64,000 bases of DNA from Methylobacterium sp. J-076 (GCF_022829405.1 NZ_JAKSXW010000149.1:558001-622000); one strand, 5' to 3'; positions 8,789-17,386 are shown, counted from the first letter of the stretch. Notes: generated by a model not told the origin, from the sequence alone. A program made the numbers and translations.

Positions 8789-9364
8789 TCACTGGACGAT
8801 CAGGTCCTTGAACAGCACCGCATCGACCTTGGCCGGGTAGACCGCCACGTTGACGCGCTTCAGCAGCTCCTCCCGCAGCCGGTAGAGACCGGCGGACCCG
8901 GAGAGGTCGCTCGCCCGGACCTCACGCAGGTAGACCTGCAGGGTATCCTCGATCCGCGGGGCGAGGGACTTCACCTCCTCCTCCAGCTTCGGATCCTTCA
9001 GTTCGAGGGCGACCCGGAGCTTGGCGAACTTGCCCTTGTCCTGGCCGGCGTCGGGGCTGAGGTTGATGATCATCTCGCGCAGTTCGAAGAAGGCGACCTG
9101 CTTCTTGGCCTCGGCGCCCCCGCCGTGCCCGCCGCCTTGGCCCCCGCCATGCCCGCCCCCGTGGGCGGAGGCCTGCTCGGCCTCGGCGCCGCCGTCCTTG
9201 CCCTCGTCCCCGTGGCCGCCCTTCATCAGAAAGTAGCCCGCGCCGCCGCCCACCACGAGCAAGCCCGCGGCGGCCATCATGATGAGCTTCTTCTTGCTCT
9301 TCGGGGCTTCGCCGGCGCCGCCTTCGCCCGGCTCGGCGCTCGCCTTCTTCGGCTTCTTGGCCAT
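8789..9364 (-). CDS. fliL: Flagellar basal body-associated protein FliL
   Basis: FliL is an inner-membrane protein that associates with the stator and basal body. The 191-residue product has a Lys-rich cytoplasmic N-terminus, one membrane helix (about residues 27-47), a linker, and the periplasmic FliL domain with REMIINLSPD and the C-terminal VYPAKVDAVLFKDLIVQ-type end. The linker at residues 51-83 is unusual: it is rich in Gly and His (HGGGHGGGQGGGHGGG). The ATG at 9364 begins MAKKPKK; longer in-frame starts upstream would lack the typical N-terminus. It is the first gene of the leftward flagellar operon. Confidence 0.93.
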   Translation of the reverse strand: MAKKPKKASAEPGEGGAGEAPKSKKKLIMMAAAGLLVVGGGAGYFLMKGGHGDEGKDGGAEAEQASAHGGGHGGGQGGGHGGGAEAKKQVAFFELREMIINLSPDAGQDKGKFAKLRVALELKDPKLEEEVKSLAPRIEDTLQVYLREVRASDLSGSAGLYRLREELLKRVNVAVYPAKVDAVLFKDLIVQ

Positions 9365-9553
9365 GGGCCCAGCACTCGCGACGTTGGATTGCAGTTCGGT
9401 CGCCAACCTATCGGCAGACGCGGTTAACGCGCCGTTAAGGAGGCAAATTCTGCCGGGCCGGCTTTGCCGTGGGGACTGGTCAGCGCGGCCCTCCATCGAA
9501 GCCTATGCTGAATAAGTCGTTGAGGCGGCGCATAAAAACAATCCGGCTGGGGC

Positions 9554-9569
9554 TGGCACGGGGGATGCT
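9554..9569 (+). promoter_or_regulatory. Sigma-54-like -24/-12 promoter upstream of flgF
   Basis: The sequence TGGCACG, four bases, then ATGCT differs by one base from the sigma-54 consensus TGGCACG-N4-TTGCW, with the GG and GC dinucleotides at correct spacing. A transcript from here would start near 9580, about 35 bases before the flgF ATG. Flagellar genes depend on sigma-54 in Caulobacter but generally not in Rhizobiales, so this is a candidate only. Confidence 0.4.
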
Positions 9570-9613
9570 GATTGTCCTGTCGCCCCGGTCGTTCGTGGGC
9601 GCCAGAGTTCACG

Positions 9614-10354
9614 ATGCAGAATGCCCTCTTCGTCGGCGTGTCGAGTCAGGTCGCCCTCCAGCGCGAACTCGACGTCATCGCCAACAACATGGCGAACATC
9701 TCGACCACCGGCTTCAAGGGCCGCAGCAGCCGCTTCCAGGAATACCTGATGCCGGTGGCGAGCGCCGACAGCTTCTCGCGTCCCGACCGGCGCCTGTCCT
9801 ACGTGATCGACCAGGGCACGACGCTGGACCTGTCGCAGGGCCCGGTGGAGCAGACCGGCAACCCCCTCGACGTCGCGGTGAAGGGCTCCGCTTTCATCGC
9901 CGTGCAGGCCCCGGGCGGCGAGCGCTACACCCGCAACGGCGCCCTGTCCGTCAACGGGCAGGGCCAGCTCGTCACCAGCGACGGCTACCCCGTGGCGGGC
10001 GACGGCGGCCCGATCACGATCAACCCGCAGGAGACCGGCCTCGCCATCGGCACGGACGGCACGGTCTCGACCAATCTCGGCATCCGCGGCCGGATCAAGC
10101 TCGTCACCTTCGCCAATCCCGGCCAGCTCGTGAACGAGGGGGGCAACCTGTTCTCGTCCACGGCCCCCGCCCGGGCCGCCGGCCTCGACGGACGGCTCGA
10201 ATCCAGCGCCCTGGAGCGCTCCAACGTCAGCCCTGTGCTGGAGATGACCCGGCTGATGGACGTCAACCGCTCCTACGCGATGATCACGAGCATGATCTCG
10301 CGGATGGACGAGCTTCGCGGCTCGGCCATCTCCAAGCTCGCCAACGTGGCCTGA
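9614..10354 (+). CDS. flgF: Flagellar basal-body rod protein FlgF
   Basis: FlgF is a proximal rod protein exported by the flagellar type III apparatus. The 246-residue product shows the rod-protein N-terminal motif LDVIANNMANISTTGFKG, the central hook-basal-body FlgE/F/G domain with ERYTRNGALSVN, and the conserved C-terminal helix MDVNRSYAMITSMI. The ATG at 9614 places the motif at the normal distance from the N-terminus. flgG follows 11 bases downstream. A sigma-54-like promoter candidate lies about 45 bases upstream. Confidence 0.95.
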   Translation: MQNALFVGVSSQVALQRELDVIANNMANISTTGFKGRSSRFQEYLMPVASADSFSRPDRRLSYVIDQGTTLDLSQGPVEQTGNPLDVAVKGSAFIAVQAPGGERYTRNGALSVNGQGQLVTSDGYPVAGDGGPITINPQETGLAIGTDGTVSTNLGIRGRIKLVTFANPGQLVNEGGNLFSSTAPARAAGLDGRLESSALERSNVSPVLEMTRLMDVNRSYAMITSMISRMDELRGSAISKLANVA

Positions 10355-10365
10355 GGTAGCGTCCG

Positions 10366-11157
10366 ATGCGTGCGCTCTACTCTGCCGCCACAGGCATGGC
10401 GGCCCAGGAACTGAACGTCCAGGTCATCTCGAACAACATCGCGAACCTGCGCACCACCGGCTACAAGCGCCAGCAGGTCCACTTCCAGGATCTGCTCTAC
10501 CAGAACATGCGCCGGGCCGGCTCCTCGACCTCCGAGCAGAACACCCAGCTCCCCGCAGGCCTCGCCCTCGGCTCGGGCGTGAAGACCACCTCCACCGCCC
10601 GGGTGATGTCGCAGGGCACCCTCAGCTCGACGGAGAAGGACTACGACGTCGCCATCCGCGGCGAGGGCTTCTTCCGGGTCACGATGCCGGACGGGCGCAC
10701 CGCCTATTCCCGCGACGGCTCGTTCGACCTCTCGGCATCCGGCCAGCTCGTCACCCGCGACGGCTACCTCGTGGATCCGGCGATCACCGTGCCCAACACC
10801 GCGACCTCGGTGACGATCAGCGCCACCGGCGCCGTGCAGGCGACGCTGCCTGGCCAGACCGCGCCTCAGGCGCTCGGCCAGTTCCAGCTCTCGCGCTTCG
10901 TCAACAAGGTCGGCCTGGAATCGATCGGCGACAACTTGTTCGTGGAGACGGCGGCCTCCGGCCCCGCGATCAGCGGACTGCCCGGCGGGGAGGGCTTCGG
11001 CAACCTCCAGCAGAGCTACCTGGAAGAGGCCAACGTCAACGCCGTCACCGAGATCTCGTCCCTGATCGCGGCCCAGCGCGCCTACGAGATGAACTCGAAG
11101 GTGGTGACGGCCGCCGACCAGATGCTCTCCACCACGTCCCAGATGTTCCGCGGCTGA
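10366..11157 (+). CDS. flgG: Flagellar basal-body rod protein FlgG
   Basis: FlgG forms the distal rod. The 263-residue length is typical. The start MRALYSAATGMAAQELNVQ, followed by ISNNIANLRTTGYK, and the C-terminal EISSLIAAQRAYEMNSKV are diagnostic. The central segment contains TAYSRDGSFDLSASGQLV. The stop codon overlaps the flgA start as TGATG. Identification is secure. Confidence 0.97.
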   Translation: MRALYSAATGMAAQELNVQVISNNIANLRTTGYKRQQVHFQDLLYQNMRRAGSSTSEQNTQLPAGLALGSGVKTTSTARVMSQGTLSSTEKDYDVAIRGEGFFRVTMPDGRTAYSRDGSFDLSASGQLVTRDGYLVDPAITVPNTATSVTISATGAVQATLPGQTAPQALGQFQLSRFVNKVGLESIGDNLFVETAASGPAISGLPGGEGFGNLQQSYLEEANVNAVTEISSLIAAQRAYEMNSKVVTAADQMLSTTSQMFRG

Positions 11158-12275
11158 TGGCCGGCACGGGATCCCCTCACATGACCGACCGCGACGACTT
11201 CCCCGCCGATGCGAGCCACGCCGAAGTGGCCCTCAGCCCGATCGTGCAGCCGCGCCGCGCCAGGGCGCCCCTGCCCGCGCCGGGCATGCTGATCCGGGCG
11301 GCGCTCGCCCTCTTCGCCTTCGTGATCCTCGGCGCGGTGGCCGTGCCGGCCATGGCCGAGAGCGCCCTGCCGCGCCTGCGCGGCGACGTGACCGCCCGGC
11401 AGGACATCCTGACCCTCGGCGACCTCGTGGAGAACGTCCCCCCGGCCCTCGCCGAACGCCCGCTGTTCCGTGCGCCGGCCCTCGGCTCGACGGGGACGAT
11501 CCAGTCCCGGCGGATCGCAGAGGCCGCCACCGCCCTGGGTCTCGGCCCGGTCGAGACCGGCGGGCGGCTGCAGATCGCCGTCCAGCGGGCGGCCCGGCGG
11601 GTCGGGCCGAGCGAGATCGAGGTGGCGCTGAAGCGCGGCCTCGAAACCGGCTACGGCCTGGACACCAACCTGATGATGATCCGCCTCGACGGCGAGGCGC
11701 CGATGATGCTGGCCCCCGTCGACCTCGCCGGCCAGGCGAGCGCCATCGACATGGTCTACGATCCGCGCTCCCACCGGGTGTCCGCGCTGGTCAGCCTCGG
11801 CGAGCGGCAGGCGTCCCTGCGGGTGTCGGGTGTGGTGGTGGAGATGCGGGAGGTGGCCGTGCTGGCCCGCAGCCTCAACCGCGGCGAGCCCATCCGGGAG
11901 GGCGACCTCGTCCTGGATCGGCGCCCGCGCGACGGCCTCGGCGCCGACGTGCAGGCCAGCGTCACGGCGGCCATCGGCGAGGTCGCCCAGCGCAGCCTCC
12001 CCGCCGGCTCGGTGCTGCGCGAGGGCGACACCGCCCTGCCGGACCTCGTGGCCCGCGGCGAGACGGTCACCATCATCTACGCGACCCCCGGCATCAGCCT
12101 GTCGATGCGCGGCATCGCCAGCGACAGCGGCCGGATGGGCGCCACCGTCAACGTGGTGAACGTCGCCTCCAAGAAGGTCCTGCAGGCCACCGTGGTGGGC
12201 GCGGGCCGGGTCTCGGTCGGCCCGTCCGGCGGGCCACAGCTCCAGGCGAACGCCGCCTCCGTCGCCCTGCGCTGA
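11157..12275 (+). CDS. flgA: Flagellar P-ring assembly chaperone FlgA
   Basis: FlgA is the periplasmic chaperone for P-ring (FlgI) assembly. The C-terminal half carries the SAF-type domain, with LARSLNRGEPIREGDLVL and the typical end MRGIASDSGRMGATVNVVN. The hydrophobic segment near residues 45-65, ending AVPAMA, looks like the signal peptide, which leaves an unusually long N-terminus of about 40 residues if translation begins at the overlapping ATG (11157). Later Met codons at 11181 and 11286 could be the true start. The 372-residue length from 11157 is therefore an upper limit. No flgI lies between this gene and flgH. Confidence 0.88.
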   Translation: MAGTGSPHMTDRDDFPADASHAEVALSPIVQPRRARAPLPAPGMLIRAALALFAFVILGAVAVPAMAESALPRLRGDVTARQDILTLGDLVENVPPALAERPLFRAPALGSTGTIQSRRIAEAATALGLGPVETGGRLQIAVQRAARRVGPSEIEVALKRGLETGYGLDTNLMMIRLDGEAPMMLAPVDLAGQASAIDMVYDPRSHRVSALVSLGERQASLRVSGVVVEMREVAVLARSLNRGEPIREGDLVLDRRPRDGLGADVQASVTAAIGEVAQRSLPAGSVLREGDTALPDLVARGETVTIIYATPGISLSMRGIASDSGRMGATVNVVNVASKKVLQATVVGAGRVSVGPSGGPQLQANAASVALR

Positions 12276-12309
12276 ACCTCCGTTTGTCCTGCGTCGAGGA
12301 ATCCCGCCG

Positions 12310-13050
12310 ATGCGCCTGATCGTCCGCCTCACCACCGTCGCGCTGCCGCTGGCCCTGGGCGCCTGCAACACGGCCGACCGCCTGTCCAACATCGGCGCGA
12401 CGCCGACGCTTTCGGCGATCCAGGACCCGACCGCGCAGCCGGGCTACAAGCCGGTGCGGATGCCGATGCCGGACGTGCAGCCGGTCTCCTACGCGCCGAA
12501 CTCCCTGTGGCGCACCGGCTCGCGGGCCTTCTTCAAGGACCAGCGGGCGGCCAAGGTGGGCGATCTGCTCACGGTCAACGTCGCGGTGACGGATCAGGCC
12601 AACATCAGCAACGAGACGAAGCGCTCCCGCGCCAACACCGAGAGCTTCGGCCTGCCGAACGCCGTCGGCCTGGAAAACACCACGATGGGCAAGGCGATGG
12701 GCGTGGGCGGCAGCTCGCTCCTGAACGCCACCTCCACCACCGCCAACGACGGCGCGGGCTCGGTCCAGCGGGCCGAGACCGTCACCACCAACGTCGCGGC
12801 GGTGGTCACGCAGGTGCTGCCGAACGGCAACCTCGTGGTCGAGGGCAAGCAGGAAATCCGTATCAACTTCGAGGTGCGCGAACTGATCGTGGCCGGCGTG
12901 GTGCGTCCGGAGGACATCGCCGCCGACAACACCATCGACTCCACCAAGATCGCCGAGGCCCGCATCGCCTATGGCGGCCGTGGCCAGATCACCGACGTCC
13001 AGCAGCCGCGCTACGGCCAGCAGCTGGTGGATATCCTGCTGCCGTTCTGA
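12310..13050 (+). CDS. flgH: Flagellar L-ring protein FlgH
   Basis: FlgH forms the outer-membrane L-ring. The 246-residue product has a lipoprotein signal with lipobox LGAC, giving Cys18 as the lipidated residue. The family core is clear: SLWRTGSRAFFKDQRAAKVGD, the LTVNVAVTD strand, VLPNGNLVVEGKQEIRIN and the C-terminal ITDVQQPRYGQQLVDILLPF-type end. It starts 34 bases after flgA and ends 2 bases before a convergent gene. It is the last gene of the rightward flagellar operon in view. Confidence 0.95.
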   Translation: MRLIVRLTTVALPLALGACNTADRLSNIGATPTLSAIQDPTAQPGYKPVRMPMPDVQPVSYAPNSLWRTGSRAFFKDQRAAKVGDLLTVNVAVTDQANISNETKRSRANTESFGLPNAVGLENTTMGKAMGVGGSSLLNATSTTANDGAGSVQRAETVTTNVAAVVTQVLPNGNLVVEGKQEIRINFEVRELIVAGVVRPEDIAADNTIDSTKIAEARIAYGGRGQITDVQQPRYGQQLVDILLPF

Positions 13051-13052
13051 TC

Positions 13053-14354
13053 CTACGCCGCCTCCTCCGGCTCCGGCCCGCGGGTGGCGTCGAGGCCGGA
13101 GCCGGTGCCGGGGAGGGGGCCGGTCTTCACCGGGGCGCCGGTGCGGGCCGACTCGTAGATCGCCTCCATCAGGATCTGGTCCTGAAGGCCCTCCTCGCCG
13201 GGGGTGCGGGGCCGGATGTTCTCCTGGATGCACCGGGAGAAGTGGTCGATCTCCAGGGCGAACTGGTTCTTCGGCGTGAGGAGTTTCTCGTCCCGCGCCG
13301 CGTTCTTTCCCTCGACGCGGCCGACGAAGAGACGCTGCCCGCGGTAGGCGAAGGCGTTCTGCAGGTCGTAGGCCCCCGCCGCCGTATGCACCGTGAGGCT
13401 GCGCGATTCGTGCACGCCGTAGCTCGCGGTGCACTGGGCGATCACGCCCGAGGGGAAGCGCAGGGTGAAGGAGACCGTCTCCTCGACCTCCTTGAACTTC
13501 GGATCGTCGGGGGGCGAATAGGTCTGCGCCTGGACCGAGTCCGGCTCCTCGCCCAGCAGCGCGCGGGTGCCGTTGAGGCAGTAAAGCCCGATATCCGGGA
13601 GCGAGCCGCCGCCGGACAGGGCCTTCTTCAGGCGCCATTGCTCGGGCAGGCCGGTGGTCTGGCCGTTGAAGGCCTGGATCAGCCGCGCCTTGCCGAGGCT
13701 GCCGCCGCGCACCGCCTGCGTCAGCGCCCGGTTGAACGGCTCGTACTGGCAGCGATAGGCGATCATCAGCCTCACGCCGGCCTTGGCGCAGGCGTCGATC
13801 ATGTCCCGGCATTCCGGGGACGAGGCCGCCATCGGCTTCTCACACAGGACGTGCTTGCCCACCGCCGCCGCGGCCGTCACGTTGTCCCGGTGCACCGCGT
13901 TCGGCGTGACCACGTAGACGGCCTGGACCTGCGGGTTCTGCCTCAGCCGGTCCCATTCGTGGTAGCCGTAGACCGCATCCTCCGGCAGGCCGTGCTGCTT
14001 GGCCACGAGCTTCGCCTTGTCGTGGCTCCCCGACATCAGAGCGACGAGCCGCGAGCGTTTCGCCTCGGCGAACGCCGGGATGATCTCGTCGAGGCTCAGG
14101 CGCCCGAGGCCGACGATGCAGTAGCCGACGCGCTGGGACGGGGGCTGCGGCGCAGGGCTCGGGGCCGGCGGGGGATCGCCCGGACCGCGCCAGTTCGGGA
14201 ACTGGATCCGGTTGCCCTGGACCGCCCCGGTATCGGCCGGCACGGTGGGGCCGGGGGGAGCCGCCGCCGCATTGCCTGCGCCGAGGGCGGCGCCGGCGAG
14301 GGCGCCCCCTGCGGCAAGGAGGGTGCGCCGGGACAACCGTTCGTCTTCCGCCAT
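13053..14354 (-). CDS. Gfo/Idh/MocA-family oxidoreductase with Tat signal (glucose-fructose oxidoreductase-like)
   Basis: The 433-residue protein begins with a twin-arginine signal (LSRRTLLAAGGALAGAALG, about residues 7-26), so it should be exported folded with its cofactor. A Pro-rich linker leads into a Rossmann domain with GLGRLSLDEI, and the family motif EKP occurs in HVLCEKPMA. The C-terminal GFO_IDH_MocA domain follows. Periplasmic glucose-fructose oxidoreductase of Zymomonas has this combination, so a sugar oxidoreductase with tightly bound NADP is likely, but the substrate is unknown. It is convergent with flgH, 2 bases apart, and does not belong to the flagellar operon. Confidence 0.88.
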   Translation of the reverse strand: MAEDERLSRRTLLAAGGALAGAALGAGNAAAAPPGPTVPADTGAVQGNRIQFPNWRGPGDPPPAPSPAPQPPSQRVGYCIVGLGRLSLDEIIPAFAEAKRSRLVALMSGSHDKAKLVAKQHGLPEDAVYGYHEWDRLRQNPQVQAVYVVTPNAVHRDNVTAAAAVGKHVLCEKPMAASSPECRDMIDACAKAGVRLMIAYRCQYEPFNRALTQAVRGGSLGKARLIQAFNGQTTGLPEQWRLKKALSGGGSLPDIGLYCLNGTRALLGEEPDSVQAQTYSPPDDPKFKEVEETVSFTLRFPSGVIAQCTASYGVHESRSLTVHTAAGAYDLQNAFAYRGQRLFVGRVEGKNAARDEKLLTPKNQFALEIDHFSRCIQENIRPRTPGEEGLQDQILMEAIYESARTGAPVKTGPLPGTGSGLDATRGPEPEEAA

Positions 14355-14427
14355 GCCGGATTCTCATCGAGGTCGGAGTCCGGGAACCGCGCCGACGGAG
14401 CGGGGTTCCTGGCCGCGACCGACGCCC

Positions 14428-14787
14428 TCAGTGAATCGCCCCGCCGGAGGCCGCCACCAGGGCGGCCCGCAGGCGGACGATCTCGGCCTCGCCGGCCTTC
14501 ACCCTGTCCGCGAGGGCGTCGTCCTGGGCAGTCGGGGCGTCCGGGGCGAAGCTGAGGCCGACCGCGTCGCCCGAGCGCCAGACCACCCGACCCAGGCGGG
14601 TCTCGTTGCGCATCGGCACCCGCAGGACGATACGCTCCGGAAGGATCGCCTCCGGGGCGACCCGGAGCCGGGCGCCGGCCAGCGAGACGTTGCGGACCTG
14701 GCAGGGGATTTCCGGGAGGTAGGCCGCGGTCTCGATGAGACCGCCCAGGCAGACCCGGCGGCGGGCGTCGTCTCTGCGCTCGTTCAA
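14428..14787 (-). CDS. PilZ domain protein
   Basis: The 119-residue protein fits a single PilZ domain, the common c-di-GMP receptor. The first binding element is an N-terminal Arg cluster (NERRDDARRR), the second the NVSLAGARL element matching the (D/N)xSxxG motif. A short C-terminal helix rich in Ala and Glu follows. I start at the TTG at 14787 because AGGAG lies 7 bases upstream; an upstream TTG at 14847 would add 20 residues but has no ribosome site. Location near flagellar genes suggests a motility or envelope role, by inference only. Confidence 0.8.
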   Translation of the reverse strand: MNERRDDARRRVCLGGLIETAAYLPEIPCQVRNVSLAGARLRVAPEAILPERIVLRVPMRNETRLGRVVWRSGDAVGLSFAPDAPTAQDDALADRVKAGEAEIVRLRAALVAASGGAIH

Positions 14788-14874
14788 GGCTTCGCTCCTC
14801 ACGCTCCCGTGAGTATCGATAACGTGGCGTTCATCGATCCGCTGCAACGCCCGATCGTCAACGTTCTGTTATGC

Positions 14875-15672
14875 TTAACTCAGGGGAAGGGCGGTCGGCG
14901 GATCGGAGACTTCCACTTCACCGCGCTGTTGCAGCTGGAGGGCGACGAACCAGCACAGCGAGGCCCAGGCGGCCCCCACGCACCAACCGGCCATCACGTC
15001 GCTCGGCCAGTGGACCCCGAGATAGACCCGGCTGATCCCGACGAGCAGGGTGACGCCGACGCCGAGGACCAGGACGAACGCCTTGACCCGGCGGTTGCGG
15101 TCCACCCGGGCCAGGAGGATCGCCAGGGTGAGGTAGGCGATGGCCGACATCATGGCGTGGCCGCTGGGGAAGCTCGCCGTGAACACCTCCATCCCGTGGG
15201 GGACGAGGTCCGGCCGGGGCCGGTGGTAGAACAGCTTGAGCACGGTCGAGACCAGCTCGCCGCTGCCCACCGCGCCGACGACGTAAGTGGCGATGCGCCG
15301 CCGTTCGGTGAGGGCAAGGTAGGCCGCCACGGCGAGGGTGACGAAGACCACGGTGAACACGCTGCCGAGGCCGGTGATGTCGCGCATGGTCTCTTCGAGC
15401 CAGCGCGGGCCGATCGGGTCCGAGAGGTCGGCGGGGTTGCGCAGGGCCAGCAGGATCCGGCGGTCCAGGGCCTCGGTCGAGCCCTCGCCGACCTCGTGGG
15501 CGAGGGCGAAGAAGCCGTAGCCGAGGGTGCTGAGGCAGAGCAGGGCGACGAGGGGCCCCACCTCGTTCAGGCGCAACCAGAACCACACCGCCGTCGCCCG
15601 CCCGGTGATCGGGTTGTGGGTCAGCGTCTTCGACACCCGCATCGCATCCATCCCCCGCCACGATCCGCGCAT
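14875..15672 (-). CDS. PAP2-family membrane phosphatase
   Basis: The 265-residue protein has about five or six membrane segments and the PAP2 catalytic signature: KLFYHRPRPD (motif 1), FPSGHAMMS (motif 2) and SRVYLGVHWPSDV (motif 3). It should hydrolyse lipid phosphates such as phosphatidate or undecaprenyl pyrophosphate. The ATG at 15672 overlaps the stop of the upstream 2H phosphoesterase as TGATG, so translation is coupled; a longer start at 15735 lies inside that gene and is less likely. The gene ends a three-gene operon with the radical SAM protein and the 2H protein. Confidence 0.9.
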   Translation of the reverse strand: MRGSWRGMDAMRVSKTLTHNPITGRATAVWFWLRLNEVGPLVALLCLSTLGYGFFALAHEVGEGSTEALDRRILLALRNPADLSDPIGPRWLEETMRDITGLGSVFTVVFVTLAVAAYLALTERRRIATYVVGAVGSGELVSTVLKLFYHRPRPDLVPHGMEVFTASFPSGHAMMSAIAYLTLAILLARVDRNRRVKAFVLVLGVGVTLLVGISRVYLGVHWPSDVMAGWCVGAAWASLCWFVALQLQQRGEVEVSDPPTALPLS

Positions 15673-16190
15673 CAGGCGTTCTCCCCGAAGGCGATGCGGG
15701 ACACCCGTTCCCACGGCCCGCCGAGGTAGCGCCACAGCACCACCGCGGGCGCGGTGAAACGGAACGGCGCGAAGCCCGCCTCCAGGGCGGCATGCAGGGC
15801 CCGGGCGGTCTCGGGGGAGACCTTGTTCTGGACGGTGACATGCGGGCGCCAGCCCTGCCGGTCCTGGGCGGTGAGGGCGGGCTCGAACTCCCGGGCGAGC
15901 CGCCCGCGGAAGGCCGCGAGGGGTTCCGACGCGAGGACGTAGGCCACGCCCCTGCCGGTGAAGCGCAGGCCCGTCACCGCCACGTCCGGCGCGGGCGTGG
16001 TGCGGGCGAGGGCGGCGATCGCCTCGATCGCCCCGCGCTCCCGGTCCCCCGGCAGGTGGTGGAACAGGGTCGCGTGGGCGGGGATGTGGTTCAACGCCTC
16101 CGGGAAATGGCGGCGGCGTTCCCCGTCGAAACGGGCGAAGGTCGCGTCGTCGAAGGCGAGGGTGAGGATGAGGGGGGCGGGATCTTGCAT
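15672..16190 (-). CDS. 2H phosphoesterase / 2'-5' RNA ligase family protein
   Basis: The 172-residue product has the two HxT motifs of the 2H superfamily, HATLFHH near residue 38 and HVTVQNK near residue 122, spaced as usual. The family includes RNA 2',3'-cyclic phosphodiesterases and 2'-5' RNA ligases. The ATG at 16190 follows the stop of the radical SAM gene by 26 bases, and the stop overlaps the PAP2 start. No signal peptide is seen, so it is cytoplasmic. The substrate is unknown. Confidence 0.85.
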   Translation of the reverse strand: MQDPAPLILTLAFDDATFARFDGERRRHFPEALNHIPAHATLFHHLPGDRERGAIEAIAALARTTPAPDVAVTGLRFTGRGVAYVLASEPLAAFRGRLAREFEPALTAQDRQGWRPHVTVQNKVSPETARALHAALEAGFAPFRFTAPAVVLWRYLGGPWERVSRIAFGENA

Positions 16191-16216
16191 CCCCGGCGAG
16201 ATGGCGCCCGCATCGC

Positions 16217-17323
16217 TCAGGTCCAGTAGAGCACCCGCGCGGCGGGCAGGATGCACGCGAGGTGGCCGGTGATCGCGGTGCGCATCGCGTCCATCTGCGG
16301 CTTCGGCAGCACGTACTTCACCGAGCCGAACTTCGTCATCTTCCGCACCCGATCGGCTTCCTCGAGGGGAAGGTCCGAGCCGGGATACCAGCCCTGGAGG
16401 ACCTCCTTCGAGCCGGGGGTGAAACGGTGCGTGATGAGTTCCGCGGTCAGGTCGAGGTCGGGCACGCCGGAGAGGGCGTCGGCCGCGTCGCGGATCAGGC
16501 TGGCATAGCCCTCCTCCCAATCGGGGATCGGCAGGATCGGCGCCACGGTGAGCCCCACCGGGTAGCCGGCCAGCGCGACGGCCCGCAGGGCGCCGAGGCG
16601 GGCGTCGAGGGAATCGGTCCCGCCCTCGTAGCGGGCGGCGCCGCGGGCGTTCACCGAGAAGCGGATGCGGGTCCGCCGTCCGTGGCGCAGGCCGAGCAGG
16701 GGTGCCACCGCGGCGAACTTGGTGGTGAATCGCAGCTGGACCGGGGCGTCCCAAGCGCCGAAACGCTCCACCGCCGCCGCGAGCGAGCCCGTCAGGTGCT
16801 CGATGCCGAGGGGGTCGGTGTAGCAGGAGGCTTCGAACGTCGTCCCCTCCGCCGCCCGCGCCGCCGAGGCCGAGGTGATGGTGCCCTGGCCGAGATAGGC
16901 GTCGAGGTTGCCGAGGATCGCGTCGAGGTTGGCGTAGGCCCGCGTCACCGGCGGCCCCGAGAGGGAGCCCGCGAGGTAGCAGTACTGGCAATGGGCCGGG
17001 CAGCCCTCGGCCAGGTCGAAGCGCCAGTCGGCCGAGGGGGGGATCGGCTGGAGCCGCAGCTTGGTCGGCGGGGCGACGGTGATCGCCAGCGTGGCCTTGG
17101 CCTCCGCGTAGGCCCGGCGGGCATCCGGCTGGCGGGGCAGGGCGAGGCGGTTCGCGGCGAGGCGCTCGACGGGCAAGCCCTGCGCCTCGATCCGGGCGAC
17201 CATCGCCCGCCCGTGGGCATGGTCGAGGGCAGCGGGCGTCACCACCACCCGGCGCGGGCGCCACAGGCGCGGCGAGGGGTGGCGGCGCGGTGGCGCGTCC
17301 GGGGGAGCCAGGGCGGTGTCCAT
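16217..17323 (-). CDS. SPL-like radical SAM protein
   Basis: This 368-residue cytoplasmic protein resembles the spore photoproduct lyase family. The cluster motif is CPAHCQYC (CxxxCxxC spacing), preceded by FDLAEG and followed by YLAGSLSG. The C-terminal conserved ITHRF and GSVKYVLPK segments also fit. In bacilli SPL repairs the spore thymine dimer; in a non-sporulating proteobacterium the role is unknown and may concern other DNA lesions. I chose the second ATG (17323) because the upstream 12 residues are Pro/Gly-rich and lack a ribosome site. It is the first gene of the operon with the 2H and PAP2 proteins. Confidence 0.85.
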   Translation of the reverse strand: MDTALAPPDAPPRRHPSPRLWRPRRVVVTPAALDHAHGRAMVARIEAQGLPVERLAANRLALPRQPDARRAYAEAKATLAITVAPPTKLRLQPIPPSADWRFDLAEGCPAHCQYCYLAGSLSGPPVTRAYANLDAILGNLDAYLGQGTITSASAARAAEGTTFEASCYTDPLGIEHLTGSLAAAVERFGAWDAPVQLRFTTKFAAVAPLLGLRHGRRTRIRFSVNARGAARYEGGTDSLDARLGALRAVALAGYPVGLTVAPILPIPDWEEGYASLIRDAADALSGVPDLDLTAELITHRFTPGSKEVLQGWYPGSDLPLEEADRVRKMTKFGSVKYVLPKPQMDAMRTAITGHLACILPAARVLYWT

Positions 17324-17386
17324 CCCGGGCGAACGCAGGGGCGACCCGGCCGGCTCCACCCTAGGCGGCCCCGCCGAGTGCGGCTA

